NCBI GenBank assembly: GCA_019843655.1
Contig: JACDQD010000011.1
Span: 13,868,604 to 13,932,603, forward strand
Reading direction: 5' to 3'
From: Lethocerus indicus
Taxonomy: Eukaryota > Arthropoda > Insecta > Hemiptera > Belostomatidae
Length of the DNA: 64,000 nucleotides
Shown: piece after piece, positions 11,336 to 25,692 of the stretch
How the letters are laid out: each line of letters begins with the position of its first letter
Numbering within the stretch: position 1 is the first letter of the stretch
Notes under the pieces: model-generated
The model's database searches: none
Told to the model about the DNA's origin: nothing
What the model saw: only the letters and a program-made list of their open reading frames with translations
Translations under genes and position numbers: made by a program

Positions 11336-13879
11336 GAGCTGGACCCCGCGCAACGTGCTGTCGGAGAGACCCCACGACCAGGTATAACGGTGTAGCCCGT
11401 TGACAATGGGAGGGCCCGCGTCACCTCTGAAGATTCGCCTACCGGGGGGAGACGTTGATTCACGATCCACCGCGCCGCTATTGATTTTCAAAGAAATTGC
11501 CTTCAACGAGGAGGCGGAGGATGACTTTAGATGAGTAAGGGCTGATTGTACTTAGTATAATATTCTTTAAGGATTTGAAGAGGATCTTATTAACTAAAAT
11601 GTATGCTATTGGGTCGAACATTTGCAATAAGGACAGCGATATTGTTTGAACGCTTCGCGAGGGTGGCAATATGAGGCAATGGTTCAAGTGTTATTTCGCG
11701 TTTAAAGCGAGGGAAATTTTTCCTCGTTACCGGGCTTTGTGTTGGGAGCGTTCTGTGACATTTACGGGCCCAATGACATTATATATAAAGCGGCGCTCAA
11801 ATGAAATATACAGGCGGGCCTATGTCAAATCGAACCCGGAAGCATAAATCAAGTACCCGTCGGGTTTCGAACCGAACCCATTCCCATTTTTGGCCTAAAA
11901 GGCGCGTTGTCTCGAGACGGGTTTTTTCTTTTCGGCTTATGCGGCGCGAGTCCATTTATATTAGCGTCAAGTGTAATGTGCAGGCATTTTTTTTTAATAC
12001 GCAATATCTTTTCCTTTTATTCCGTCGGGACGCTTCGCGTTTCGGGATATTTTGTTTTTTAACCCGGCGGCTTAACGCTAACCGGAGGCGGTGATTAATC
12101 GCCCCGCGATTTGTTTTCTTTGTACGATTTCGGCTGAATTAACGCCCGTCGGGACGGCCTTCGATGACTAATACATCGTCACGTAAATTGCGGGCGCTAG
12201 TCAGTTAATCTCCGGGCTCTTTAGGTATAATTGTCCGACCGAGTATTAATCAATTGGGAAGCGCTGCCGACTAATTGGCAGAGCTTCTTGTCATAATGGC
12301 CTTTGGTCGGTAAACGTGCACCTCGCAGGAATTCTCGATATTATTACCTCGAGTTTGCAATTCTCAGCATTTCAAACCGACTGACTATTAATATTCAAAT
12401 GGAATGTGTTTAATATTTAAAGGAAGGACAAGGCTTCCAGTGATAAATAACAATAATTGATAAGTGCCGTATCATGTCGTCGCAAGTCTAAGGTTCACCG
12501 ATCATTACATTACAAGTATTTTACTTGCACGTGTCAATTTTTAAACTTATTGCTCCGGACTATGAAATCCAATTCTCGCTACGACCAATTTGCTGGCCTT
12601 AAAGTCGCGGAGCGCAGGCGTACATGGTTCCTGAACATGATGACTTTATTAGCAGGAATAAAGTTATTTGGTGAGGACTTCAATCTTATTGAATCATCAG
12701 ACAGAATTGTGTTCAGGCTCATATTTTCGGTTAAGCATAATGAATATGTCTCACGCAAGGCCTCTTTAACCTGTAGGACAAAGTATTGGGAAACTCGGAA
12801 CCTTGCTTATTTAATGAATCTGGCCTATTATAAATTTCCATTATATCGCGCAACTTCGTTGGAATGTCTAATTGTTAAATCTACCGTGCAAATATTGCAA
12901 CCTATTCTGTCCCGTGTACAATTGCTGGTTCCGCTCGAGTACCTTATACCGTAACTGGGACACGCTAATCGGCTCATCGGGAACTGTAATTGAAGCAAAA
13001 AACAGAACAGAAAATGCTCAATAAGGATACAATATGTAAATGACTTCGGGATTCCTCGTTTCGGTCAGGACCCAATCCGCCTCCTGGGGAGGGCTATCGG
13101 AAATGAAAATCTAATCTGCACCGTTCCCTAGTTGGAGAAAAGTCCGACCCTAGCAAATACCCGCTGGCTTTTGCAATTAATCTGATCTCCGCCGTGGGCG
13201 TGTGCCGTCAGAACTCGGGCCACGTTATTGAGCCTCGGGTCCTACCTAATACGTGCTATCACGTCCCGGGCGGGCCGTATATTTTTTTGCGAAGGAAAAC
13301 GGGATATTTTACAAGGCGGAGGGGAGTTAATAACGCGCGATCGTCCCGGCCCGATAACCGTTCCTTGTGCCGATCGATTGACTAAAGGAGAACGCGATGA
13401 AATAGAACAGCGGAGATAGATAAACGCGTGGGCGTATTCGAAACCCCCGCCCGCCTAGTAGCTGGGCTGGGGCCGAGATACTTTAAAAGTGGAGGAGCGT
13501 GTTCACCAAGATAGCGCGTGTTCGGGATTAGCCGCTTTCGCCCTTCACCCATTGGCGCAGCCGGAATTGAGAATATTTAAGAAAATGGAAAAACAGTAAT
13601 TAACTGAGCCATATAAGTTTGAATATCCGTTATCATGCTTTCAATTACGGGTTACTATTCTATAAAGATTCGCCTGATCGGTGTCGAAAGAATTTCGATC
13701 GAATCCATAACTCATTTTGGCCTACAGTGAAACGTGCTGGGAATTAAATAACTTCAGTGTTTTTTCGCTAGAGAAATGTAACCTTCCAGAAGCAAACAAT
13801 GTGACTAAGTCGCTAAGCGATATCCGGGCTCACTTATCGTAGGAACACTGCGGATGATAAAAAGTTAGAACGTAGTAGC

Positions 13880-13932
13880 CTGAACGTAATGCGTCAGATG
13901 CAGAAAAATTACGCGCCGGCATACAATAATAA
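13880..13932 (+). repeat. Dispersed decayed repeat, copy H (second module, weak)
   Basis: Reads GAACGTAATGCGTCAGATGC then AGAAAAATTACG, resembling the second module of copies D and G. Translated, R-N-A-S-D-A-E-K-L parallels R-N-A-T-D-D-G-E-K-M in copy D. Assigned mainly on this pattern. Confidence 0.4.
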
Positions 13933-15058
13933 AAATTTCACTCAAGTACTCAGATATTATCCTGAACAAGAGAAGGGGCAACCACCCTCAAAATTCTATG
14001 TTCCTTAGACTTGTTCTTGAACACGCCAATTACAATGGACTGAATTATGTTACATTTTTATACTATGCCGTAATTACATTTTTGGAACGACGATGAAATA
14101 AAAATCTCAATTTAAATTGCATTATTCCAACGTCTTGAAGAAGTACAACACCCAAATATATATTGCAGAATATTTCTATAAATGATATGTTTTTATTACG
14201 ATTCTAATATGTTCCTAACTCCCTGTAAACATTTGTGTTCGTACAAATTGGCCGAAGTTACAATTTCCCTCTTGTGGGTATTTTCCACAAGCACGACGAA
14301 GGGGGGACAAAAACAAGTTATACAAAATGTGTGGCTCCCGCGGGAAAGAACCATAAACGGGGGGGGGTTTGATTTATAACGCGAGGGTAGCCGAGTGTTT
14401 CCCACCCCCCAAAAGCACTAGAGCAAGTGCAAAGGGGAGTGCACATACAGAGTGGGATGTACACATGACAAACCGGACGGACATCGATTCCTCCCCCATG
14501 TTCTGGAACCGGAGGGCCATTAGACAAAGATCCCGTACCGTTTGTAACGAAGATAGGAGTCACGGAAGTAAGATACATTTCAACTACTCAGACCAACGCT
14601 TTGAGACCTCACATCTCCAAATCCGCTTTTGGCCAAGTTTCCCTCCGATATTTCGTCGCAAGAAATTCTCGTCACTGACAGGAAATTTAACCAAAGGAAG
14701 ATGGAGATTTCAGATGCATATGTACTACTGAAAAATTATTATCCCAACGAGATTAAGATACCGTAATCTTCGGTTACAATTAGTCGGTTACAATCCACCG
14801 TCTCGAGTAAGCGCCACCGAGCGATCAGGTTAGAGGGGAAAGCGAGACCCCCCTACTTGAAATTATGCGGTCCCGGAGTTAAATCTAATTGCAAACATTC
14901 AAATTAGAATATGAATATGTATGAATCAAGGATTTAAGCAATTTCGGGAGAGGCTTAATTGCCTTGACGCCGAGACACGTAAGGGGAAAATTTATATGGG
15001 CAAGCGATTTGCCGAGAAGTCATTTCGGAGCCGACAATTTATTCGAGTCGGGTTTAAA

Positions 15059-15074
15059 TTAATCGATCGATTAA
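15059..15074. promoter_or_regulatory. 16-bp palindrome with inverted TAAT/ATTA homeodomain cores
   Basis: TTAATCGATCGATTAA is perfectly self-complementary; TAATC and GATTA half-sites flank tandem ATCGAT. Suggests a homeodomain dimer or a cofactor-composite site. Confidence 0.4.
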
Positions 15075-18000
15075 AATTTTCCTAATTAATACCTGAATAT
15101 GGGGGAAATTAGTATTTGTCATTACTTGGCTTCACCCAAGGGAACCGAGATTGAATTGTAAAAGAATAATAAATAAACAGTATTCAGTCTTTTAATCTTT
15201 TATGAAGATTAACGAATATGTAACACAGTGGACGGTCGGCCTGTTTTATAAAAAAATTTGCATACTGGACAGAATAGTTTATTAAATGGACAAACAGTTG
15301 TCTCACCTATATCGCAATCGGGTGCACTGCTGGCCCGTACCGCTTCCGGAAAAGCGGACCAGACCATGGCTTACTGCACGCTGCAAGGTGCGCGCAGTAC
15401 TTCGGGGACTTCGGCAGCGACTGAAGTGCAGAGCCGGCCACTGCAATTCCCACTTCCTTTCCCAGTTCGCCATGGCAACGGCGGGGAAATTCCCGGGGCG
15501 ACGGGACTGGAGGCGGCTGCGGCGGCACCAAGAAGGGGGAGAAAGGAGGAAGAAGAAAGAGGAAAAGATATGGGAAGTGATGGGGTGGGATGAGAGAGAG
15601 GGAGAGATGTACATGAGTCATTCCCACCCCCGAACACACCTAGAGGCCTCCCTAGCCAATTTCTGCATTAGCAATTGGGGGGAAAATAGTATAAATGGGG
15701 CATCATATAATCCATAAATCTCAGTATTTGAAGTAGTCAGAAGGACACCTCCGATTATGACGAATATTATCGATCCTTCGTGCCAACGTTTTACAGAAGG
15801 AATATCAGGAAACAGCGAAACCCTATAGCAATGACGATACACGTTAAATAGATCCTAATCAGTTCCATTAAATTGTTTACATATTACCCTCATTTCATGG
15901 CATACTGAAAGAAACTTAAATCAAAACTTGCCCTTATAACACCAGGAACGTAAGGTAACCAAATTGTTTTTACGGATTCATAAAAAAGAAACATTAGACA
16001 AATTCCCGAAAGCCCGAAAACAATTAATTCCGAATACCGAGAGTTTTATAGGCTGCGCCATAAAAAGGTCCTGTTATCTCTACGCACCGTTAGAATTCTT
16101 TATCGCGACGGGACGACGCCGTTAAACTGAAGCTATTTCTTCCCCCTTGTCGAAATCAAACTGCAGATTAGAATTTGAATAGCGGACACAATAGGCGTTA
16201 CCGGGAATAAGGAATTATTTCTGGGCGCATGACACAAATGTTTTCTTTCTCTCTCCCTCTCTTTGCAATGCAAAAACAATGCACCTGATAAGAAGGTGGA
16301 GATAAGATACACGTCCGGATATCCCCCCGTTCGAGAGCTATCGGCGATGACTCAGTTTATAGCGGGATTTGCTTTCTTATAATATAACCAATTGGGATCA
16401 AGCAATATAGTATTTATTTTGACTAGACGAAATATTATACATGTAAAATTGTGACGTAACTTTCGAGACACCAATTTCGTTCACAAAATGTTCACATTCA
16501 GAGATTTGTAATCTTAAAATTTAAAATTTCTGTTAGGTCGCCAATACACTAATAAAACGCACGAATGAAAAAATATATACTTTATTCCTGCTTAATTTTA
16601 ACAGGGGTTTTGGTTCGGCCTAGACAAAGTTAGGACTTAATTCTGAATTCAGTTCAATTTGTATTTGCGCAGACTACAGTTTCTAAACCTGAGCTGTACC
16701 AGTTGATTCAATCATCCTAACTGCAGAGCCGTAGAGGAAAATTATTTGGCAGCTAAAGTGGGGGACGTCCATTTTCGTCAACCCGCTCGGAGTGACTGTC
16801 ATCCGTTGAAATACGCTCCAATTATAAAAACTCATTTATTACAAACAGAGACATCTTTTTTGACGATCGGCGCTGTCCGCCATTTTTTTCGGGACGGAAA
16901 TGATAAATTTTCGACGCTTTCTTTTTTATCAGGAATCATCCCGGAATTGCCATTCAATGTCCATAATCCGAATTTGGTATGAATTGCATAGAATTCATAG
17001 CAGATTCCCGGTAATGAAATATCCATTAGCCATTTCGTTTTAGGAACTCCAGGATGCATCAAAACCGAAACCAGCCGAGACCAAATATACAACTTCAGTA
17101 AAAACAAGATCAGGTGATTTTTACTCGACTTGTCACCAAAAGAGGAGGAAAACAGTTACATTCGAGTTAAAATTATATCTGCCGGCATAAAGTCCTTAAC
17201 TTAAGAGTTTTTGAGGCTAAAAACCAAACTCGGAGACGTATTACAATAAATAATAAATATTACGTATGTAATAAAAGTATATCTGTCCCAGTTTTCCAAA
17301 TCGACGGAAATACCTTTTCTGGCAGTCGGCGGGAATCTGTGTCACCAGTCCAAAAACGAACCGGGAGAAAACCGTCCGTGTCCAAATAAGCCCGAAGAAT
17401 CGGTGCACCGATGAAGACTTGAATGCCCTCCCAAATTATTTATTATTACAGCCCCTCATTCCTTTTTCATTTTACTGATTTGCGTTAGGAATTTGGTTCA
17501 GTATAAGTCCGATTTTTAGCATTAATAGGCCACTTGAGGAATTAGATAAGTTGCAGCAGAGATCCAAACAAAACCACGTGGGATTATATACATATATAAT
17601 ATCCTGCTCGCAGTATAGGGTATCTACAGGTAATTGTTTATTGACTCCGAATTCGGCGCATGTAACGGATTGCCTTATCAAACCTTCTGACGTCATACAC
17701 TCGAATAAAATAACGGAGATCTCAATGACTTCTCTGAAGTGAAATTTGAGCCCTCGCCACTTTTCCAGGAATGGAAAACAACTCCCGAACGGGAATTTGA
17801 AAGTATTCGAAGATTTGGGGACGCGACGTTTCTAATTACAAACTGAATCATTTCGAACTGCGTCGTCGTCGTCGTTAACCTTAAAAGGAGTCATGTGGAC
17901 AGAATCCCGGCCCGGGGTAGTGAACAATTGAGTATTTAAGAAGGGTAAACCTCGCGCCGTAAAACCTACAACAATTAAAGGCTATTCACGCGTCGTGAGT

Positions 18001-18427
18001 AATTATTCATCCGTATCCGGGACCTTATACGGCGCGGAAATTGATTGAAGCCTAAGAGGAGAAATAATTCTGTCGGGGCTCAAATAATTGCATAATGATT
18101 TCAATTCGAACACGTTGCGGGTCCCGGCAATCCATCTTCGGGACGCTGATTAACGTCCAATTTATCATCCGGTCGCAGAGGGCATCTCTGCGCTTCGACA
18201 ATGGGCGCCCCGGCCCCCCCCCATTATCCGACCCGGAGGAGCTTTAAAAGCCCGCTAAATCGTAGAGCGTCCGGTTAGGTGTCGTACAGGCGGAATTGTG
18301 ACGAAAAATCGGAAATTGAGCCATTCTAATCCAATACAACTCACAAACAATCCTACCATAAAATTGAAGTGTACTGGACACGTTTGTTTAGTTTATGTCT
18401 TGAAATAAACAAAAAAGACAATACAAA

Positions 18428-18449
18428 GTAAACAATATATTGTATTTAC
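18428..18449. promoter_or_regulatory. Near-palindromic forkhead motif pair
   Basis: GTAAACAA and TTGTATTTAC face each other around ATAT; both contain forkhead cores (GTAAACA, GTAAATA on the reverse strand) and share the 12-bp palindrome ACAATATATTGT. Confidence 0.35.
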
Positions 18450-20217
18450 ACTGTCAGTAATCGTTATACAAAATTTTTTTACTCGTAATAGATAAAAAAA
18501 TTCAAACCTGACCCGTCTTGCCAAAAGAGACTGGCTTCTATTAAAAAATTATAGGAGAAGAGGCACAGTTTACGAACCCACCCAATTCTGAGTCTACAGG
18601 AACATTTAACCCATTGCTGATACTTTTTTTGTTTTCAATATTTTTCTGTAATATTATCGAAGTCTTGAAGAAATTTTGTGATAAAACGTGAACAAGGACC
18701 CAACTGCTTAAAGACTCAATCTCTTATATATATATATTGGTATTCAAGGCGGCACACGGTTGTAATGGGAGTTCCGATATGGGTGTATTCGGGGCCTTTA
18801 CGCGTTTAAACAACGCGTAGAGGAACGGTGTCCGAGCCATCCCAACACCGCTTGTAGCCGGAAAAAGACAAGTCCCATAATGTAGCTTTAAGTGAGTAAA
18901 CGTGTACACGGGACATTATAGTAGTGCCGGGGGGAAAAACTAGCAATAGGAAATCGGGCACTCCCTCCAGGCCGTTCCGTGTCAGCTGGAATAGCCTAGA
19001 TTCGGACGCTCAAATTTTAAACACTCCCGCTCTGATATAACACTATGTAATTCCATAACTTTGTTGTCTTCTAACGGGAAACAAATACCTGATGAACAGT
19101 CTTGGACGTAAAGGAGATCCCACCAATGTAGATAAATTCAAAATTCAAAAAAGTCATAAAATGTACGCGCAGGTATTTAGATGTAGACAATTCGATGATA
19201 AATAAGACGGTTCCAAAAAAATTACACGAAAACAAAGAGTTTTCTTTGGTTATAACTTTCATTATATTTTTTTAATTCCTTAAATTATTACTCTTTTGAT
19301 TATTATTTATAATTCTTTTAAAACAAAAATATTTCGGTCCCCACTGTATTCATTTTGTGGCGTGTTTAACGGCAGGAAAGAACATAACACTCCCATTCTT
19401 GGGACCGTGAAATTTCGTTAGCGGTCAACGACACGGAGTTTACACGCGACCCAGGTTACTCCCTGAGGGGATCCTGAAATCCTGGCAATTTAACTTTTCT
19501 ACTGCCGAAAAAAGCAACTATTTCATTCAACATTAAACCGACAGAATGTCGAGAGTTCTACTAGTTTTAATGCAAATTTTAATATAGTAATCTAATAACC
19601 AAATAATCTATTATTTAGTTAAGTCTGTGTTAATGTTCCAGTTCTGATCGGTTAACAGGGGGGGTTGTTGTTTGTTCCAGAAATTCAATGTCGGTAGTTC
19701 GCGGTCCCTGTGTGTGTTTGTTGGTTGTCATGTGTGTTTGTGTACGTGTGTATGGAGATCATAATGCCCGTGTCTCTCCCTGGCAAAGGAGGCTCGGGCC
19801 GGAGTCGGAGCCGACTATTGTCCCAAAGGCCTCACCGTTACGCTCGGCCGGTAAACAATGGGAAATTTAGCCCCCCACTAATTTGGCGTTTCGGCGTAAA
19901 CAGGACAATGGGAGCGAGAGAGACAGATAGATAGATGCATAGAGAGTGAGAGAGAGAGAGAGCAGGCAACCGTTGTCGGGTTCAACCCCAACAGGTGCTC
20001 GTCCCTAATCTTCCACGACCGTCCTCTCCCTCTGAATACCCCTTCACCTACTATATTTGAAACCGGCTCTTAACATTTCCGCCGGAACAACTTAAAACAA
20101 CGCGTTCCCGTATTTAAGTATTCCCGAGATTTCCCACTTTGTCAAACGCTATTGAAAATGGCGAAACTGGTCTAGGACCGAATTGGCGAGAGATCTCAGC
20201 GAAACCGAACACAATAA

Positions 20218-20268
20218 CGGGCCCAAGAAGAAGAGGAATAATCAGTTCAGAAGGTTAATGATGCAGGT
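20218..20268 (+). repeat. Dispersed decayed repeat, copy B (first module)
   Basis: Block 20221-20260 aligns with copy A at about 35 of 41 positions, allowing two 1-nt gaps, including the shared AAGAGGAATAA and AGTTCAGAAG. Similarity fades after about 20265. In the family frame it reads R-R-R-G-I-I-S-S-E-G before a stop. Confidence 0.6.
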
Positions 20269-22084
20269 TTCACTCTTTGGAGGTGGATGTAATAGCGCTT
20301 AGGAATAATCTTGTCACTATTAGAAGGTGAATTGACTGCGAAAAGGACAGAGCCCCGGGGGATGCGGCCCACAACTTGTGCTGAGAAAGAAACAAACATG
20401 CCGGGCTTCGATAGCGGCGGCTATATTTTGCCGCGTCCCGATCGTGACCGGCGGTGAAAAGGCGGCGTGCATCGCTTGACTTTTCACCAGTCGTAAACTC
20501 ATCACTTCGCGCCCCAGTTCTTAACCCGCGCCACCGCAGAGCGGACGGCCGTTCCTCACTAACGAATTTCTTATAAGGACCGGGAATCGACAAAACCAAA
20601 GCCCCAACGAGGTCACTATGCCTATATCGATAATAACAACGAGAGAGAAAATAAGACGGTCTTAACTGACAACCTTCGGCTCGTGCATGCCGAGAACGGA
20701 AGTCATCGACCGATATGGTTATCCTTAGAGATTGTCCAGGCCCTATTATAAGATCTAGAATATATACTGTGAATACCAAATACACGTCGCCAATATACAT
20801 TCGAGGCAATTGGTATTTTATTAGTACTAATGACAACAAAAAGACATGTGGCGCCTTGATTAGGTGAAGATTGTAAACCTCTCTTGCAATAACCGAGTTA
20901 ATAAAGAAAAAGTAATCTTTATACTAACAATTTTTTTAATATACAGTACACTATATTCGAAATACTTTTCCGGTTAATCCCATTCGAACGAATATTTGAC
21001 TGTCTGTACATTTATATCTGATAATTGAGCAAATGTATATCGGTAACGAACAAGACGATAAATTACATGCAACAGACTACGATCCATTAATTTAGTTATC
21101 AAAGGAGCTCAAACCGTAATGCAATAAAATAAAAATAATTCAAGTGGTCATAATTCAATAAACGTTATCCGTGGAGCAAACTGAGCAGGTTGTGCGAGAA
21201 GGGCGAGTGAATAAGAAATTTACAAAAACGGTTCCGAGCTGTTTGTAACGCGACGTTTCAAAAGGACACTGCAAGATTTATAAGGCTTTTTTCCGGTTTC
21301 AGTTATAATTCCCGGCAGCGAAGATGCTGCCGCTTAAAACGACAGAAAACGCAATTACGGCCGCCGGAGGGGCCTCTTGCTTCATGAAGCCAGCTCACGA
21401 TCGGATTATTGTTGTCCCGCCGACCACTCCCCGAGTGTTATTTCATCTCCGGCTGGATTTTTCCTTCAGACAGCCTTTCCACAATTGGAAGAAGCCCTTG
21501 GGGCCATTTCGGAAACAAAAAAAAAACGAGTAACACAACCGAAAGTACAAAACGGTACAAGTTCAGTCCGCGGTCTGGGGGCCCGTAATTGATCGTTAAT
21601 TTCCAACAAATTTCTAAGTGAAAGCGGCCCGCGAAAGTAAAATTTTTACGTTTCGACGCCCGACACGAAATCGTTTCCCAAGACTGAGGGGAATTCAATG
21701 GCCGGGTTTTAAAAGGGTTTTTAATTTGTATAAAACGTTTAAATTCAGATTTCGATCCGAGGGGAAATCCGGAATGTAAAAATGGAAATGGGTAGAGTAG
21801 TATTTAAACGGCCGGACGGTCACGGAATCAGTGGAAAGTTTTGATCCATTACCGAAACGCCGAAAGTAATAGAGAATATGCATTTTCAATAACGACCGAA
21901 TAATAATTCGGGAGAAAGCCGAGAGGCTTGCATAAAATAAAGATTTTAAAATTACGGATTAAATTATAAAATAATATGCCGTTGTATATGAATAAGTAGT
22001 TTAATTCGAGCGAGGAAAAGGTTATAATTAAAGAGTAATTGGGAAGTCACCGGTGATTATTGTCCAGCGTAAGCGCGTTGACCC

Positions 22085-22097
22085 GGGTTCGAATCCC
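22085..22097 (+). other. tRNA B-box-like motif (GGGTTCGAATCCC)
   Basis: Matches the RNA polymerase III internal B box/T-arm consensus. The T-stem cannot be completed to 5 bp and no A box or cloverleaf is visible upstream, so this is not a tRNA gene. It may be a worn tRNA-derived SINE head. The motif recurs at 51391-51403. Confidence 0.3.
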
Positions 22098-23779
22098 ACA
22101 GCTGATTTGTTTCCTTCCCTCTTTTGCCTAATCTTACAGGGTGAGGTTACACCCTACACCGTAAAAATTAGTAGTGTAATTAATACGAAAGTTAATTTTG
22201 GACTTAATAAACGCGAACAGGAACTTATTAATCATTGACCGTGTATAATCCAACGTTCTGTTACTGAATGTAATCGAACATAACACGTCCCGACCGTTCA
22301 TCGAATCCTTAATTAACGGCCGTTTTATAATTAATTAAAAATTCAAATAATTTCCTACCGAAAGGTCCCAGGTTCAATTAGTAGTTTTTTGATTCTGGAC
22401 GCCGGTTGCCTCGCTTTCGTGTGATTTTGGTTTATTTTAACGCGAACCGCATATTTCAATTAGAACTTTAATTCCCGTTTATCAGAACAGGTGATATACT
22501 GCCGAATTCAATTTTCAGAATGATCCGCAAATTTTACAGCACAAACGATCGTAAATTCTGTTCGCGTGTCATTCCTTTCAAACGTTATAACGAATTTCGG
22601 TAGACGATACTGAAGAACAAAGGGCAGTTTTTTCTGTTTTCCGTAATTGAATACAACCCGAAAGGAATGAATCAACACTACTGATATCCGCGACGGGGGG
22701 AAACCTAGGCTTGGGGTGAAGCCAAAGCCGTTGACCGGTAACGCGAAGCCCCATTTCCCCCCCGAGCCGCGGCTCTCTAATTGCGCCCACTCAGAACTCA
22801 ATTCAGCCGGCTTCGGAAACGGACTCGGCCGTCGGGCAGCCGGAGCGGAACCGGGGATACGGAGTGTGGGGAAAATGATACGATGAGGTTTTACATTTCT
22901 TATACAGGGAGGCCGGAAATGAGTAAAAACGCTCGATGGGAAACCGACTCCATTGCCCCGTTTTGAGGAAACGCCGAAAAACAATACCTCTTGCACCTTT
23001 CAGTCAGACGTCACGCCTAATAGTCAAGCCGACGCTAAGTGCAAACGGACATTGGCGCCAATCGACGTCCCGCCAAGTTTCCACAGCTTACAACAACTTT
23101 CCGGCCGATCGATTCGCAGATTTTCCGCTCGGTATGAACCGAACCGAAACCGGACGTCCCAGGGGGGGGCCCCCACAAAAGCCGTCACGCCGAAAAGATC
23201 CGGGCATTTTATGAAACGTCTTTCCGGTCGGCGGATCAAAGCAGGGCCCCCTGCCCGCTAGTGATAAACCCCACGAATTATTAACAGGTACGTAAACGCT
23301 TTCTCGAGGGCGGAGTGTGGACGGGGGCGCCTGTGACACACGCCCGTGAACACGAGTGCGTTCTCGCTCGACCCTGGCATCTCCTACTTAAGCGATGGAC
23401 AGCTCAAGGGTTAAAAACACCGAACGAAGATTACATAAATATATTAACTATAGTAATTAATTATAGTAATAATGTTTACCATACGTGGCCGCTACACGGG
23501 GAAAACGCATTCAGAAAGTCAAAGAAAGACATGAAATTATATATAAACTGTTCAAATATTCATAGCGAGCATCCACCTAACATGAACGTTCAGGGTTAAT
23601 ATTGATATTTGAAATACTATTTTAGAATGTTTGTCAGCTATAAATTCTACACTAGTGTTAACCGAACAAAGGTCGAGATTTACGACGACGACGGTCGCTT
23701 CTGTATTAATCAATAATCGTAAACAAAACGCTATTATATCGCGGGAAAATCCGTGACAATTTAAAACTGTCGGCGGGTT

Positions 23780-24300
23780 GTAAAAAAAAATGAATTAGTG
23801 TCGGGGAGTTTCACGGCGGCCCAAATTCGCTTTAACGGCCGGGCCCGAGAGCTCAAACGCCCGGTTTTATTCCTTCGACGCCGCCAGGTATATAAAACCC
23901 TTTTTACTGTCGGGCGGCGTCAACCGCTCGGAAATTTCGTGCCGGCGCGGGGTAAACGCCCGGTTCAAATTCGACCGGCAGTTTACAAGCCGTAAACCGC
24001 CGAGAGGCGGAATTAACAGGGCCGAGGGGCCCTACAAACAGGAGGCGGCCCGGGGGAGGGGGGGGGCGATTGAATTACAGACTGCGACACCTGCCAGGAG
24101 CAAGGCACTGCCTCCAGCCCACCGCTCTACCACCAACCTCCGAGACCCTTCACTCGGGCAGAACGAAATCATTAACACGTCGAGTGGGGTGCCGATTTCG
24201 CTAGACTTTCCGCAGCGCTCGGCTCGGTGTCGGCTGAGCGCGTGAGCACTTGGTTCCGAGCGCTGCCACCTCACTACGCCGCATGACGCGGAGGGTCAAC
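23780..24300. other. GC-rich, CpG-rich patch with repeated AAACGCCCGGTT and a TATA-like box
   Basis: Composition differs sharply from the AT-rich surroundings. The 12-mer AAACGCCCGGTT occurs at 23855-23866 and 23954-23965. TATATAAAA at about 23888-23896 could be a plus-strand TATA box. Short frames on both strands are not recognisable. Might be a regulatory element or the promoter of a noncoding transcript; no gene is claimed. Confidence 0.3.
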
Positions 24301-25625
24301 ACTGGACCGAAAAGTATAAACAGAAGATTACTTTATTTCACTGTTTGGTTTGAGGTTGGTTGAGCAAAAATGCTCGGGCGCGACACAGCGAAGAAAAACA
24401 CGAAAAAAGTAGTTACCTACTGTGATATGTGCAAATCTCAGCCACATTTTTGTTTACAGTGTTTTAATAAACTTCATTAAATTTTTTATTGTCATTTATA
24501 ATTTAACCCTTGACAATGCCGGTCTCATGCACCGATGTCGATCAAACGAGAATTTCGAACGAAAAATCGATTTCCGGCTGAACGGAAAGTCCACTGATGG
24601 ACTCCCAACTTGCAGTACTGTAAATTCAGTAAACTAACTCTTAATTATCCGCAAAAAATGGGATGAATATAGGGAAAGCTAAAAGTGAGAGAATTCATGT
24701 TTCGGCCAAATGTTAGGGAAAGTATTATTTTCGTAGAAATATTTAAAGCATTAACAAAAGTTGGCTTCACAATTAAAAATAATAATTAAATAGCTACATA
24801 AATAACGAATAAAAAATCTCACATAAACACCAAAAGACACTTCTATTCCCTTTATGCTTCAATATTTACATGGAATTACGATCGGCCATTTTAAGTCGTC
24901 CGGAGACTCAAAGAGGCCTTTTCCGACGGGGCTAAGCCTGCGGAGTATAGAACAGGCTCTCGGCTTGGAGATATACCGAATAAGAATTCACACAGGGAAT
25001 GTAAATAAGGCGAGGGCCCGATCCCGGTCGAAGAATAAAGGGGAGTGGGCCGAGAAATAAGAGAGGAAAAGAAGTCTCCAGTCAATTTTTCATGTCTGTG
25101 ATTGATGGGGCCCCGCGCCACCATCCTAAAGTATGGGAGAAGGGAACATTTATTTTCATTATCCTCCGCCATCGTTACAATTGGTAACAAAAGCGATAAG
25201 GGTTCATCCATAACGTATGAAATTTGAGCGGAGAAAATGTCGACGATCAATTCGGAGCGGAACGATGATAATGGAATCGTAAAGGGAACGATCGCGATCG
25301 CCCGAGGGGGGTTACCTTCCAATTGGCCTATTCCATTAATTCGGAAAGAGAGAACAGGCGCTGAAATATTAGTTTAACGCATTTGCGGGGGCCGGGGCAA
25401 GCGAGGGTTTAGTAGTTTAGGTTGTAAAATAGGACATTGTATAATTCGAACGAGCTATTCATCTTATTCATTTATTATCTCTCGGCAATACAGTGATGTA
25501 CTCATAAGCGTCCACTACTTAAGTGGCGAAAACTCGAGCCTCTCTAATATAGGCTCATGTAGGCCACATCACGGCCCGCACAAACGCGTTAAACTAAAAA
25601 TATATATTTCGAATAAAGCGATTTT

Positions 25626-25692
25626 ACTTACAGTACCGCATGCGGGAAACGTGAAAGATACTCACCTGGAAAAAAAGAAATACTACATTAGT
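25626..25692 (-). promoter_or_regulatory. Recursive splice site (ratchet point) RP-1 with 34-nt RS-exon
   Basis: On the minus strand the sequence reads a perfect insect branch consensus CTAAT (25687-25691), then TTTCTTTTTTTCCAG ending at 25666, then immediately GTGAGTAT from 25665. A complete acceptor fused to a strong donor is the defining feature of recursive splicing, where splicing to the site recreates a 5' splice site with a zero-length exon. A second donor, GTAAGTAAA, starts at 25631, so exon definition could recognise a 34-nt RS-exon (25665-25632). That exon contains the palindrome CCGCATGCGG. The site lies on the coding strand of the host gene, 16.6 kb before the SAM exon. Sequence evidence is strong; use in vivo is inferred. 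Confidence 0.82.

Noticed and set aside
12457..12954. 165-codon plus-strand ORF
   Set aside because: No recognisable domain or codon pattern; expected by chance in 64 kb scanned in six frames. The same applies to 4507-5016 (+), 20270-20839 (-), 29546-30085 (+) and 33327-33764 (-).
14351..14400. GTAGCCGAGTG A-box-like sequence as a tRNA-Leu/Ser gene
   Set aside because: No matching B box or acceptor stem follows.
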